Shown: positions 1 through 9,717 of the stretch, piece by piece
Position numbering within the stretch: the first letter of the stretch is position 1
How the letters are laid out: each line of letters opens with the position of its first letter
NCBI GenBank assembly: GCA_029747585.1
Contig: JAPEVF010000385.1
Location: 1 to 42,555 of the forward strand
Length of the DNA stretch: 42,555 bases
Direction: 5' to 3'
Origin: Pleurotus djamor
Taxonomy: Eukaryota; Basidiomycota; Agaricomycetes; Agaricales; Pleurotaceae
Made by a program: the position numbers and the translations under genes
Notes under the pieces: model-generated
Told to the model about the DNA's origin: nothing
Databases searched by the model: none
The model's input: only the letters and a program-made list of their open reading frames with translations

Positions 1-1269
1 TCGGCGCGAAGAGCGACTAGAACGAACCTGATCCCCGTCGCACGTCGGTCCACCAGGGAGCGACTCATCGCATGATTCCCGCAACACACCGTTTTGCGTC
101 AAGCGAGCAACTGTCGCATCTAAAGTTATCTCCGCCTCGTGAAGAAGGGTCTTGTCTCCTGTGGCAGCCGACAGCGCGCCGAGCCCTGAAGCCACTAGAC
201 CTTGGTTATAGGTCCAAGTTGTCTGATGACCACATTGTCAACTAGGAACAAAATTGGGTCAGACCAACCCACTTGGCCATTATTGGAACACGTCGTGTAG
301 TTGAGTCCATCATTGAATAAACCGTGATGATTCCGCATGCCTGATGCTCGTACTGTTAAGGAAAGCTCAGCGTCTTTCCTTGTTGACACAGGTCCACGGG
401 AGCGACTTACACCAATTCCAGGCTTTATGGGCATGGTCCAGATACGTTCGATTTTGGTTTCGCAGATACCCTGCCGCCGATATAAGGAGAAATTGTTCGT
501 TGGTAATGGCATTTTTGTATGTGTGCTCCGTTGTCCACCACACTGGTGGGACTTGACTTTGAGACGGACTGATTCAAAATGGGGTTTGACTTACGACCTC
601 CACCGCACTCTTCATCCCAATGGCCTAATATTATGTCGTAAATCGCGCCAGCGGCCGTCTTTAAGGTTGTTGAATAAAGCAAGGGAAAAGCGAGATGCCC
701 GGAGGACTCACTGTATAGGGCTGTGGATCGCGTTTCCGGAGGTTGTGGTAGTCTGCCATTCTCCACAAGGAAAGAACATGCCACTGCATGAAAACTAATC
801 AGAAACCAGTCGAAGGACAAGACAGATTTGGATATACTTGGCTATCGTCATTGTACTTCCCAAGCCAGTAATTCCAATCGGTAGTGGGGTCCAAGGCAGC
901 GATGGCGAGATGCGAATTCTGAGTTGTGAAGTTGTAGTCATCCTTGCCTGTCAAGATCATCAAGTTACTGGTATCTTCCAAAGCATTCTAACACGCGTTC
1001 AAAGATGTAAACCGAAGAAAGCGCAGCGGGGTACACACACTGTCCGTCCATTGATAGTAAGACTCGCTATACATGCCCAGTTCTGGGGAGTAGTACTGAG
1101 AATGCAATCGTTGTGCAGCGTTCTGACAAGGCGTGAGCGGCCAGTTTGTCATATAATACATCGAGAAACTCACCTCAGCAGATTGCAATGCCAATCTACA
1201 AGTCCCCAAAGCGAGACCTTGGACGCATAGCGGTCCAAAGATAAGGAGGGAAAACGACAATTGGACCAT
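1..1269 (-). CDS. GH76 endo-1,6-alpha-mannanase-like secreted enzyme, 3' end cut by window edge
   Basis: Glycoside hydrolase family 76 enzymes cleave alpha-1,6-mannan backbones in walls or GPI-anchored glycans. The start at 1269 opens a signal peptide (MVQLSFSLLIFGPLCVQG). Spliced by eye: exons 1269-1174, 1122-1039, 987-838, then from 783, with 51-54 nt introns; several later introns follow. Family landmarks appear in order: NALEDTSNLMILTG, the YNDDSQ segment holding the adjacent Asp pair that is catalytic in GH76, HWDEECGGG followed across an intron by LWW, TYKNAITNEQFL, and WTYNQGLVASGL. The last visible exon runs to about base 24 and is followed by a donor (GTTCGT), so the C-terminus lies outside the window. 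All frames join cleanly, with no internal stop in the exons I checked. It lies on the same strand as the SDR gene, 234 bp away. The family call is firm; substrate is known only from the family. Confidence 0.88.
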
Positions 1270-1502
1270 GGCTAAGCAGCGGTGGTTGCAAGGAAGACGA
1301 GGAGGTCGCCAGCGAGTAGACGGTGCGGCATCATCGTGTAAAGTTCCATTGACAAGTCAAAGAGACTAGTTCGAGGTTGGGTTGAAGTTTAGCGTGTGGG
1401 CTAAAAGCGATCGACGAAGCGATCGACGCAAAAAGTGCACGTGGAAACGTTCTAAATAGGGAATCCCCTTAGGAGGGATGACAGAGTTCATATGTTGACT
1501 GA

Positions 1503-2773
1503 CTACAAGCTGCTGGTAGATGCTCTCCAGGCGCGCTCAAACTCAATGAATTGGTCTACACTCTCCAAGATTGTGTCCTCAACTTTGTGAAAGTCGCTCT
1601 TCTCCATCCCAAGTACCTCTTTGATGCGGTCGAAATCGACAGGGGCCCTGTCTCGACTGAGACGAGGAGCGTCTTTCTTGGTCAGGCGATCCTTGAGCTC
1701 TGGACGTTGAGTGGCGATGTACTTGAGGATTTCTCCAAATACGAGACCGTTCGGAGATGCAAATGGTAGGCGCTTTCGGCCAACGACGGACGTCGGGGGT
1801 GACTTCAGAGCCAACACATGTGCCCGAGCAACATCCCGAACATCAGCGTGGTCAGAGGTTGAAACGATGTTCCCTTCGGGGGAGAGCAAGCTGTAGATGA
1901 ATCCGTTAGACGAAAACGCTGCGAGATCACGTTTTGGGAATTTCTGGGTTGGGGCGAACGGTCCGTAAAGGAAGGGCGGGTTGACTTGGGAAGTAAGTGA
2001 GCTTGGATATCGTAAGGCACTCGGATAGATCGTAGCTTACTGGTGGTGATTTCAACGTGCGGGTGTGCATCTCCAAATTCCCAGACGGCCTTTTCTGCTA
2101 ATGTCTTGGAGACGGCGTAGATAGCGAGGTCATTCCCACTTGCTATGGCTTGCTCTTTAGTGAGCGTGTTCCAGTCTAAGAAGATAAGCAATTGGGCATC
2201 GGAGGGTCTTTTCCAACTGATCGTGAGGCGTACCTGTATCTCTTAAGGGCTCCGAGGGCGATGGCATCAATCGACTCCTCAGAGCTGCGACTGAGCTCGT
2301 GACAACAATCCTCGTTATGCCCGACTTCTCTGCCTGACGAAGGACGTTCCTCGTACCCTCCACAGCGCTGATGAAGAGGGTATCGGGACCTTCTCTACCA
2401 GCCAGAGGAGACGCGACGTGAATGACGCCACTGACGCCTGCGAATACTTCCGGGAACGTGCCATGGACGATGTCGTCTAATTGAACTACTTCGGCCTTGG
2501 AACTGTCGGTTGCGTTGTACACAGAATACGCCTCTTGCAGAGCTTGTACTCGGGGAGCGCGAGCGGTCCTATTTTTACGTGATGAGGGATAATGTCGCGA
2601 TCAAGAGCTGGTGAAGGACATACGCTCGTACGTTGTATCCTGCATCAATGAGTGTCTTGACTACGTGCGATCCAAGATATCCTGAAGCACCAGTAACCTG
2701 ACCATGCTTTAGCTGCGGTGCTGATAAGAAGGTAAGTAAAAAGACTCACAAGAATGCGTTTCGGGGCTGACAT
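1503..2773 (-). CDS. Extended SDR: dihydroflavonol-4-reductase / NAD-dependent epimerase-like
   Basis: NAD(P)-dependent short-chain dehydrogenase of the extended, DFR/ketoreductase-like type, cytosolic. First exon is MSAPKRILV. After an intron the Rossmann motif TGASGYLGSHV appears, then NVRA, then an exon from about 2560 with VIHVASPL and GTRNVLRQAEKSGITRIVVTSS. The active-site YAVSK (Tyr and Lys) is in the exon starting near 2175. A further intron (about 2038-1987) leads to NPPFLYGPFAP, the usual substrate-side motif, and DHADVRDVARAHVLAL. The protein ends RASTSSL at 1503, about 350 residues, a full-length size for the family. About four short introns, all with GT-AG ends. The substrate cannot be told from sequence; fungal homologues include carbonyl and methylglyoxal reductases. 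No sign of decay. Confidence 0.88.
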
Positions 2774-3668
2774 CGGTCAAAAGTGCTGGTTGAGAAATGG
2801 CAAAAGCTGCAACTGGAAAGGCTAATAAGGAGACTGTTTGGTCGCTGAAGCTTACGCTTACGCTTGAGATGCTCAAGGAATTTATACAAGGTCAATCTCC
2901 TATCATTATTGGCAACACTGGCGACGCGATTTGAGGAATACACGATCAGTTGGTCACCGTAGGTGCCTTATGTGCTATCTCCGCGCAAAATGCCGGCTAA
3001 GTGGCCAAACCGATTGCTGAGAATCGATTCTCAGTTACCTGCTATAACCCGGTACCCCGAATGTCTGAATAATCGTTGAAGAGCGGAGGTATAGGACGGT
3101 AGGGGACGATCATCGGCTTGCTAGCGATGACCGAGCTGACTCATGGAGGTGAGTTTTAAATGGTGGTTCAACTTCGTAGGCAACATTCACGTAGGCGAGC
3201 GTGTAGCTTGCGCGTTCATTATCAAGCCCCAACACGGGGGATACCTTTTCTACGGCAGCTTAGCAAGGCTTTGGGCGATCGCTGTGATTCGCGTATGGAA
3301 ACTGTGCTTACCTCTTATCCTTTCAACAGTTTCTTCGATGAACAATTTGGGGAACCGCCCAACAACTGCCCATCTTTTTCCAGTCGGAGAAGCCCTTCCT
3401 TTGGTGAGATTTCTTACTCCTGGGCGACGATTGAAAGACGTGGACTCAATACCAACATACGTGTGCCAAGAAGTTTAAGTGATGGAACGTTGTAAGCGCT
3501 CAAGCACTCACACGTTTTAGACTGTTTTCGATACCAACCAACTACTCACTCTCTGGGGCAAAGAGGCAACAAATATAACACCTGCATACCTCCAAGCTTC
3601 TGACTTCTGTTTTGCCTGGATCTAAATGGGCTCTTCAAATTTATCTGGTCGCTTTCACCCCCGAGTCA
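2774..3668. other. Intergenic: SDR upstream region to retrotransposon edge
   Basis: No gene recognised. It holds a perfect 18-bp palindrome at 3017-3034 (see separate entry). Two overlapping plus-strand frames near 3143-3495 have no recognisable domain and no splice-supported extension. Confidence 0.5.
3017..3034. promoter_or_regulatory. Perfect 18-bp palindrome containing AATCGATT
   Basis: CTGAGAATCGATTCTCAG equals its own reverse complement. It sits about 245 bp upstream of the SDR start codon, a plausible site for a dimeric transcription factor. A related inverted repeat with the same AATCGATT core lies upstream of bub3. Function is inferred only. Confidence 0.4.
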
Positions 3669-3964
3669 TGTTGAGCAGCAGGATAGCTACAAGCCATAAA
3701 GGCGAGCACTGCGCTAGGCGAGAGACCAAGCTATTCACCTGAGGTTGTATAGCACACGAGTAGTAGGTAGAACGAGTGTTCAATATTCCCTAGATACATA
3801 CAGGCTTTATATACTACGAGTGACTACTAAATATGGACTAAGGAATGTGTGAGGTGTCGAACTAGACACCATGTGAAGTGTCGCACTAAGCGACATGAAA
3901 CCATGCGTGACGTCGACCTAGAACTAGTGTGTCGACGTGGCGATTGAGAGGTGCATGCGCAACA
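3669..3964 (-). repeat. 3' LTR of the copia element (296 bp)
   Basis: On plus it reads TGTTGAGC...GCGCAACA and matches 9421-9717 almost throughout. It contains two neighbouring hairpins: GGTGTC/GACACC (3853-3870) and TGTCGC/GCGACA (3879-3895). Confidence 0.95.
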
Positions 3965-3979
3965 CTCCCCCTCGCTAAG
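3965..3979 (-). other. Polypurine tract of the copia element
   Basis: On the minus strand this reads CTTAGCGAGGGGGAG and directly abuts the 3' LTR, the expected position of the plus-strand primer. Confidence 0.75.
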
Positions 3980-4188
3980 AAATCCCTTTGAATTTCGAAG
4001 CGGATGCTGCAGAATCGAAGAATCGAATTCCAAGCATGGACCGGAACAGGGTGAATTTAACCCATCCCAGATTTTGGTGAACATATCAGCGGGTTTCAGC
4101 ACCACTGATGAAGAAGCATTCAACATCTCCAGATTCAAGTTGGTCACGAATGTCAATGATATCGAGATCCGAATGTGTTTGTTCTCTT

Positions 4189-7100
4189 TCAGAACAGGGT
4201 TAGATGCAATGAAGATCGACCCTTGGTTGTCACCACAATTGGTACAGGACCAAGATCCATTCCGATCTCAGAGAGTAGGTTCTTTGTCCACATAATCTGA
4301 CGACAAGTGTCAGAGAGTGCCATATATTCGGCTTCGGTTGAGGACAGAGCAGGTGTTCTCTGAGCGTGAGATTGCCAGGATATAATGCCACCGGCGAGTT
4401 TTACAAGGTACCCAGTTGTAGATCTCGGACTTGTCCAGTCTGAATCGGTGAAAGCGATTAAGCCTCCTTCCTGATTTGATCCGTCATAGCAGACAGAGTA
4501 GTGCTGTGTTCCTGCTAGATATCGCACCACATATAGTGCTTTATCCAAATGTTCTTTGGACGGATTGGCAGAGTGCTGGGACAGTTTGACAACAGCGTAG
4601 GCAATATCTGGACGTGTGCCAAGCATGATGTACAAAAGAGATCCAATAACTTGTTGGAACCTTGAACGAAGCGCTGGGTCGACTGAGCCTTTGTGAGGCT
4701 CTGGTCGGTATCCAGTGGGTAGCGGAGTACGGGCGGTATTGCAGTTCTCAAGGTTAAAACGCCTGATAACTTTTTGCAAATAAGTCTCTTGATCAAGATA
4801 GATCTTGGGACCTTTCCTCAGAATTTGCATACGAAGGAACTCTTTGGCTTCACCCAAGTCACGACATTCCCATCGCTTCATGAACGCGGCTTTTAGTTTA
4901 AGAACAAGCTGCCGGTCGGAGCCACAGAACAATGCATCGTCAACGTAGATGATTGCGATCACCACAGATCCGTTAGGATGTGTGTAGATAAATAGACCGC
5001 TATCAGACTTTGCACGTTTGAATCCAAGTTGTTCCATTGACTTGGAGAGCTCTTTCCACCAGGAAAGCGCTGCTTGTTTGAGTCCATATAGGGCTCGCCA
5101 TAGACGGAAAACAAAGTCTTTCTTGTCTTGGGCATGAAAGCCTTCAGGTTGCTCCATGTAGATCTCCTCATCGAGTTTACCGTAAAGGAAGGCGGTTTTT
5201 ACGTCCAAACCTTCCAAGTGCCATCCCTCTACTGCGGCTAGCGCAAGTATCATACGGAACGTTTCATATCGCACTACGGGGGAAAAGATCTCATTGAAAT
5301 CAATTCCTTCTCTTTGAGAGAAACCTTTTGCAACTAGTCGTGCCTTCTTACGGCCATCTGACTTGATGTCAAAGACCCAACGGCATTTTATTGCCTTGCG
5401 ACCTTTCGGAAGCTTAACCAGACTGTAAACATTGCGGGCGCGCAACGACTTCAGCTCTTCCTTACAAGCTTCAATCCAAGGTTTACGTTGATCAGGCGGT
5501 AGACGCATGATATCACGATAGGTCCATTCCCGAATATTATCGGGGTTGAGCTCTGCATTGGCATTTGGAACCGTTACAGGCTCAGTCTCTGGTTCAGAAA
5601 CTGCAACCGCTTTGGAAAGCAGGAATTTCATGAACTCTACTCCCCCTTCCTGAGACATGCGAGTTAAATCGTCAATCTCTTTGTCCAAGATTTGAGTTGA
5701 CGGACCAGGATCGTCTGGTGCGGGTTGGTTGGCTTGTGGTTGAGTTTTACCACGACGCCTGGAAGTAGTGGGCAAACGGGAGCTACCCGGTTCGTTATCC
5801 CCAACTAACTTCCGCCATTTAGCACTGTCCTCAATATCTCGTTGAATCTCATGAGGGAGGCGTTGTTCGCCATCTTCCTCATATATCGATCCAGGTGGGC
5901 CTTTGGCTACTTTTCTCTGTCTGCCAGACCGTCTAGGTCTATTCACCCAATCCTCAGGCTCTGGCTCTGGTTCGTTAACCGGATCAGGGGGTGGAGGTGG
6001 GTGTAACTCAGGCGACGGAGAGCGCTCCGGGAGTTGATCATTCTCAACCGGATCGTCTTCAGCACTACCCTGTGGGGAAGGAGATCGGGGAGGTAAATCT
6101 AGATCATTTTTAGATCCGGACCCCTCACTATTGCTAGGTGATGGAGGACAAGGGCCTCCACCAGCACCCGATGGACCAGAATCGTTGTCTGGGTTATCGT
6201 TACTTGGTGGTTTACCACCATTTGATCGTCTGTCAGGACAATCAGACTTCGGACACTTTGGTAACAAAGTCTCATCAAAGAGAGCTTTCGTCTCATGAAA
6301 GACAGTGTTATTATGCAGACGCATGAACTTATACCCTTTGATACCTTCAGTCAAACCAATGAAGCACATAAGTTCGGCTTTGGGACTGAGCTTATTAGGG
6401 CGTACGGCATCGGGCAAGTATACGTAAGCACCACAACCAAATACTCGGAGGTGAGTGATGTCAGGAAGCTTGCCTTTCAGCATCTCGAACGGAGTTTTCC
6501 ATTTAAGACGCCTTATGGGTGTGCGATTATAAAGATGAATCGCATATTCAACCGAAAACTCCCACCAAGACAGAGGAATGCATGCGTGGAAACGCATAGC
6601 TTGTGCTTTATCCATTATCGTCCGGTTAAACCTTTCAGCGCGACCATTTTGTTGTGGTTGATGCGCAACTGACTGATCTATTTTGATTCCGTTTGAATTG
6701 AGCATCTCTTTGAATTCTAAGGATTTGAATTCTCCCCCTCCATCGGACATCCAGGTCTTAATCATGGTATTGTATTGAGTTTTAACCATGGCTATAAAAT
6801 CACGAGTCGCAGTAAGCGCCTCAGATTTACGCTTTAACAAGCGGACCCATCCGTACGAGGTATAGTCATCAAAGAACGAGATGTAATAGTGATATCCATG
6901 ATAGGACTTCACCGGAAACTCTTTCAAGTCAGAATGAACTTTCTCAAAAGGTTTCGATGCTCGATTCAGGGATTGCGGAAACGAATCCTGTGGGGTTTTG
7001 CCTTCGGCGCAACCCTTGCAGGGCTTAGATCGATCAGCAGGGATCTTAAGATCTGGGAAGTTCTCAGTGTGCTTCTTAAACTGACGTAATACGTCTGGAG

Positions 7101-9222
7101 ATGGATGTCCAAGACGTTGGTGCCAAGTGTCAAAGTCTACACTGTTTAAGAGGATCGCGTTGGTCTGGACAATAGATTCCTGACTCGCAGTTCCTCTGGT
7201 CCAATAGCACGTATCGTGCTGACCACAATGATATCCAGACATGATGATAGGATCTTTCAATCGACCATCAATAAACTCGAAGCGATCTCGTGTTGCCCTT
7301 AATTCTCGGTTACGATCCTGAAGGAAAGTTCCGGTAGAAATAAGACGGAGTTCACCCATCTCAGGCATGTAATACACTGGATACAGCTTCATCAGCTTGT
7401 TTTGGCGGACAACTTCGCCGTTTCGCTCGACAAGTTGTTCATAGCGAAACAAGACAGTACCAACACCCTTAATATACGAATGTGAATTAGCGGTTTTCAC
7501 AAGTATTTGATCTTTCCGCTTAAAGGGGTGATAATGGGCGAAGTCAGACATAACTCCGGTCGTATGCAAAGAACAACCAGAGTCGTGCATCCACCAATCC
7601 ATATCTGGATTTGCATCAATCTCAACACTCATGATATTGTACTTATTGTTGTTCGCAGCATTGTTAGAATGAAAACGATTTATTGCGCGGGACAATCCAT
7701 GTACATCAACATTGGTAATTACATAGGCGCGGGACCCTCGGAATAGAGAACGCTGCCAACCAATGTGATTAGAGTGTGGGGACGACTTAGGGTACGAATG
7801 AACATACCTCTCATTCTGGTAGCCAGTCTCAAGCTCGTCAAAGAGCGAGTCAGAGTCGTCGTCAAGAGGCTCTGGGCTAGGAGATCGAAGACGATCCTCT
7901 AAAGAAGATGCGCGGAAGCGTAGGTCTTCAGGCGATTCAGACCTGAAGCGCTTGGAGGCGCGGTCATCTTCATCGTCATCGCTTTCATCATCAGAGATAT
8001 CAGCGGGCGGAGTCGAGGATGTGGACTGACGTTGAAACACGCCATGGAGGCGGCGAAGAGTCTCGGTCGTAGCAGGTTGCTCAGCGATGCGAGAAACCAG
8101 AGAGCGTGCCTTAGCCAGGTTGTCGTCTCCAATAGACTTGCAGTTGGACGGTTTAGATTGTCCGTTATACTGCTGGGGCGCGACTTCCTTATGCTTGTGG
8201 TTGAACCACTTGGGCTTGGGCATGACGGGGAGTCCAACGATGGTGGTGGTTTCACCAACGACAATAGGCGCAGACGAGGAGGAGGTGTCAATACGATCAA
8301 GGAGAGTGTGCGAGGAGGGAAGATGAACGGTAGGGGTGGCGACGGCATTAGCAAAGTTGATAACTTCGACATCGGCGACATCGACGGCGGCGTTGTTTTG
8401 ATTCTTGCCAGCGCGCTTGCCACGCTTGCGCTTGGGTTGCTGGTTGGAATCAGACTGCGGGGACTGTGCCTGCTTCTGCCCAGAAGAGTCGCCGTTTTGG
8501 TCGGCGTTATTCTTCTGCTTCTGCTGTTGGAAGTTGGGGTTTGGGCCCTTCTTCTTGACAGCAGAGAGTTTGTTGGCAGAGGCTTTGGACTGTTTCGCGA
8601 CTTGCGTCTGTTCCCATTCTGCCTGAATGTAGGCAAGAACGTCGCCGAATTCAAGCTGATCGAGAGACTTGGTAATCGTCATCTGGGCGATGAACTCCCA
8701 TTCCTTGGGTAAGGCAGTGAGGGTGATGAGAGCGAGAAGGGAGGATGGAATGACGAGTTTAAGTTTCTCGAGGTGTTGAACGGCGGTGCGAAACTTCTCA
8801 AGGACTGGAGTAGGGTTCTCAGTCGATTTGATGCGGAGGTTGAGAAGCGTCTGGAGCCACTGATAGGCGGCGGAGACAGTCGTAGAGGAGAAAGCAGTCT
8901 TCAAGGTATCCCAAGTTTCCTTGGAAGTATCCTTGATGTGACGCTGGAGATTCTCAGAGACGGTGAGAGCGATGATGCCAAGAGCCATTTGGTCCTTCTC
9001 CAGCCACTGATTGACTTCAGAGGCATTGCCGGGCGTGGCAGGGTTGTCACCCCGAGCAGGAGTGGCGGCGATAGGAGAGGGTTTGGTGATAGTGCCGTTA
9101 ACGTAGAGCCAAACTCCTTTAGCGCGAAGGAGATGAGTCATCTTCTCAGACCAGGTCTGCCAGTTGGTCCCAGTAAGGGTACCAGTGATAGCACGGAGAC
9201 CAGAGGTGTCGAGAGAAGACAT
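4189..9222 (-). CDS. Copia gag-pol polyprotein, 1677 codons, frameshifted at RNase H end
   Basis: Single frame encoding Gag and Pol. Residues 1-300 are a copia-type Gag; instead of a CCHC zinc knuckle it has a Gln-rich stretch and a basic KRKRGKR patch. The aspartic protease motif DSGCS is near residue 546. The integrase zinc region (HQRLGH...CKGC) starts near 699, and the integrase catalytic acids lie in HSDLKEF, MSDGGGEF and AERFNRT near 764, 823 and 861. An acidic, Pro-rich linker follows. The reverse transcriptase includes LDVKTAFLYG and YVDD near 1426. RNase H has TDSDW near 1595 and STEAEYMAL near 1630. The frame ends early: past about 4240 the RNase H signature (DNQGSIFIASNP) continues in another frame, later peptides (SGDVECFFISGAE) lie in a third, and PADMFTK is back in another, so several indels have accumulated. 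No ATG is lost at the 5' end (MSSLDTSGLRAITG). Confidence 0.95.
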   Translation of the reverse strand: MSSLDTSGLRAITGTLTGTNWQTWSEKMTHLLRAKGVWLYVNGTITKPSPIAATPARGDNPATPGNASEVNQWLEKDQMALGIIALTVSENLQRHIKDTSKETWDTLKTAFSSTTVSAAYQWLQTLLNLRIKSTENPTPVLEKFRTAVQHLEKLKLVIPSSLLALITLTALPKEWEFIAQMTITKSLDQLEFGDVLAYIQAEWEQTQVAKQSKASANKLSAVKKKGPNPNFQQQKQKNNADQNGDSSGQKQAQSPQSDSNQQPKRKRGKRAGKNQNNAAVDVADVEVINFANAVATPTVHLPSSHTLLDRIDTSSSSAPIVVGETTTIVGLPVMPKPKWFNHKHKEVAPQQYNGQSKPSNCKSIGDDNLAKARSLVSRIAEQPATTETLRRLHGVFQRQSTSSTPPADISDDESDDDEDDRASKRFRSESPEDLRFRASSLEDRLRSPSPEPLDDDSDSLFDELETGYQNERYVHSYPKSSPHSNHIGWQRSLFRGSRAYVITNVDVHGLSRAINRFHSNNAANNNKYNIMSVEIDANPDMDWWMHDSGCSLHTTGVMSDFAHYHPFKRKDQILVKTANSHSYIKGVGTVLFRYEQLVERNGEVVRQNKLMKLYPVYYMPEMGELRLISTGTFLQDRNRELRATRDRFEFIDGRLKDPIIMSGYHCGQHDTCYWTRGTASQESIVQTNAILLNSVDFDTWHQRLGHPSPDVLRQFKKHTENFPDLKIPADRSKPCKGCAEGKTPQDSFPQSLNRASKPFEKVHSDLKEFPVKSYHGYHYYISFFDDYTSYGWVRLLKRKSEALTATRDFIAMVKTQYNTMIKTWMSDGGGEFKSLEFKEMLNSNGIKIDQSVAHQPQQNGRAERFNRTIMDKAQAMRFHACIPLSWWEFSVEYAIHLYNRTPIRRLKWKTPFEMLKGKLPDITHLRVFGCGAYVYLPDAVRPNKLSPKAELMCFIGLTEGIKGYKFMRLHNNTVFHETKALFDETLLPKCPKSDCPDRRSNGGKPPSNDNPDNDSGPSGAGGGPCPPSPSNSEGSGSKNDLDLPPRSPSPQGSAEDDPVENDQLPERSPSPELHPPPPPDPVNEPEPEPEDWVNRPRRSGRQRKVAKGPPGSIYEEDGEQRLPHEIQRDIEDSAKWRKLVGDNEPGSSRLPTTSRRRGKTQPQANQPAPDDPGPSTQILDKEIDDLTRMSQEGGVEFMKFLLSKAVAVSEPETEPVTVPNANAELNPDNIREWTYRDIMRLPPDQRKPWIEACKEELKSLRARNVYSLVKLPKGRKAIKCRWVFDIKSDGRKKARLVAKGFSQREGIDFNEIFSPVVRYETFRMILALAAVEGWHLEGLDVKTAFLYGKLDEEIYMEQPEGFHAQDKKDFVFRLWRALYGLKQAALSWWKELSKSMEQLGFKRAKSDSGLFIYTHPNGSVVIAIIYVDDALFCGSDRQLVLKLKAAFMKRWECRDLGEAKEFLRMQILRKGPKIYLDQETYLQKVIRRFNLENCNTARTPLPTGYRPEPHKGSVDPALRSRFQQVIGSLLYIMLGTRPDIAYAVVKLSQHSANPSKEHLDKALYVVRYLAGTQHYSVCYDGSNQEGGLIAFTDSDWTSPRSTTGYLVKLAGGIISWQSHAQRTPALSSTEAEYMALSDTCRQIMWTKNLLSEIGMDLGPVPIVVTTKGRSSLHLTLF

Positions 9223-9405
9223 GATAGAGATCTGGGGGTNAAAATAACAAGTTCGTCAGCACAAAAGTTAACTGAAAGTGCGAGAAAATGAAACCCCTGA
9301 CTCCCCCTGTCGAGTCGCAGTTAAGCGCATCGACGGGCAGGTAAATGGTAGCTTAGTCCCCAAGTACTCAGGGGACATAGAGTCTCCCTTTTCCTAGAGC
9401 GACCA

Positions 9406-9420
9406 GCGGGGCCCATAACC
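9406..9420 (-). other. Primer-binding site matching the initiator tRNA-Met anticodon arm
   Basis: On plus the sequence GCGGGGCCCATAACC abuts the 5' LTR. It has the form of an eukaryotic tRNA-iMet anticodon stem-loop (anticodon CAT inside CCCATAACC), so the RNA of the element could pair with an internal half of that tRNA rather than its 3' CCA end. This is the priming mode established for Drosophila copia and Ty5. Confidence 0.75.
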
Positions 9421-9717
9421 TGTTGAGCAGCAGGATTGCTACAAGCCATAGAGGCGAGCACTGCGCTAGGCGAGAGACCAAGCTATTCACCTGAGGTTGT
9501 ATAGCACACGAGTAGTAGGTAGAACGAGTGTTAGATGTTTCCCTAGATACATACAGGCTTTATATACTACGAGTGACTACTAAATATGGACTAAGGAATG
9601 TGTGAGGTGTTGAACTAGACACCATGTGAAGTGTCGCACTAAGCGACATGAAACCATGCGTGACGTCGACCTGGAACTAGTGTGTCAACGTGGCGATTGA
9701 GAGGTGCATGCGCAACA
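9421..9717 (-). repeat. 5' LTR of the copia element (297 bp)
   Basis: Direct repeat of 3669-3964. Differences cluster around 9530-9541 with scattered substitutions elsewhere. The first hairpin arm is GGTGTT here, one base off the 3' copy. Confidence 0.95.

Larger units (their letters stand above)
3669..9717 (-). mobile_element. Ty1/copia LTR retrotransposon, near complete but inactivated
   Basis: Full structure on the minus strand: 5' LTR 9421-9717, primer-binding site 9406-9420, leader, gag-pol frame 9222-4189, polypurine tract 3965-3979, 3' LTR 3669-3964. LTRs begin TG and end CA and differ at about 8 bases plus one 1-nt gap over 297 (about 97% identity), so the insertion is not brand new. 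Domain order protease-integrase-RT-RNase H places it in copia (Pseudoviridae-type) rather than gypsy. Flanking 5-mers differ (AGTCA left, ACATC right), so no target-site duplication is visible. The RNase H end carries frameshifts. Expected to be non-autonomous now. Confidence 0.95.

Noticed and set aside
337..1230. Plus-strand frames over the left-end gene
   Set aside because: They lie opposite the spliced GH76 exons, which have clear family motifs.
7899..8712. Long open frames on both strands inside the gag part of the copia element
   Set aside because: They are shadows of the real gag-pol frame; composition is that of a frame-shifted reading (Pro/Ser/Arg-rich or Leu/Gly-rich) with no domain.
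9401..9420. tRNA-like piece (initiator Met anticodon arm)
   Set aside because: Only the anticodon arm fits and it abuts the LTR, so it is the primer-binding site and not a tRNA gene.
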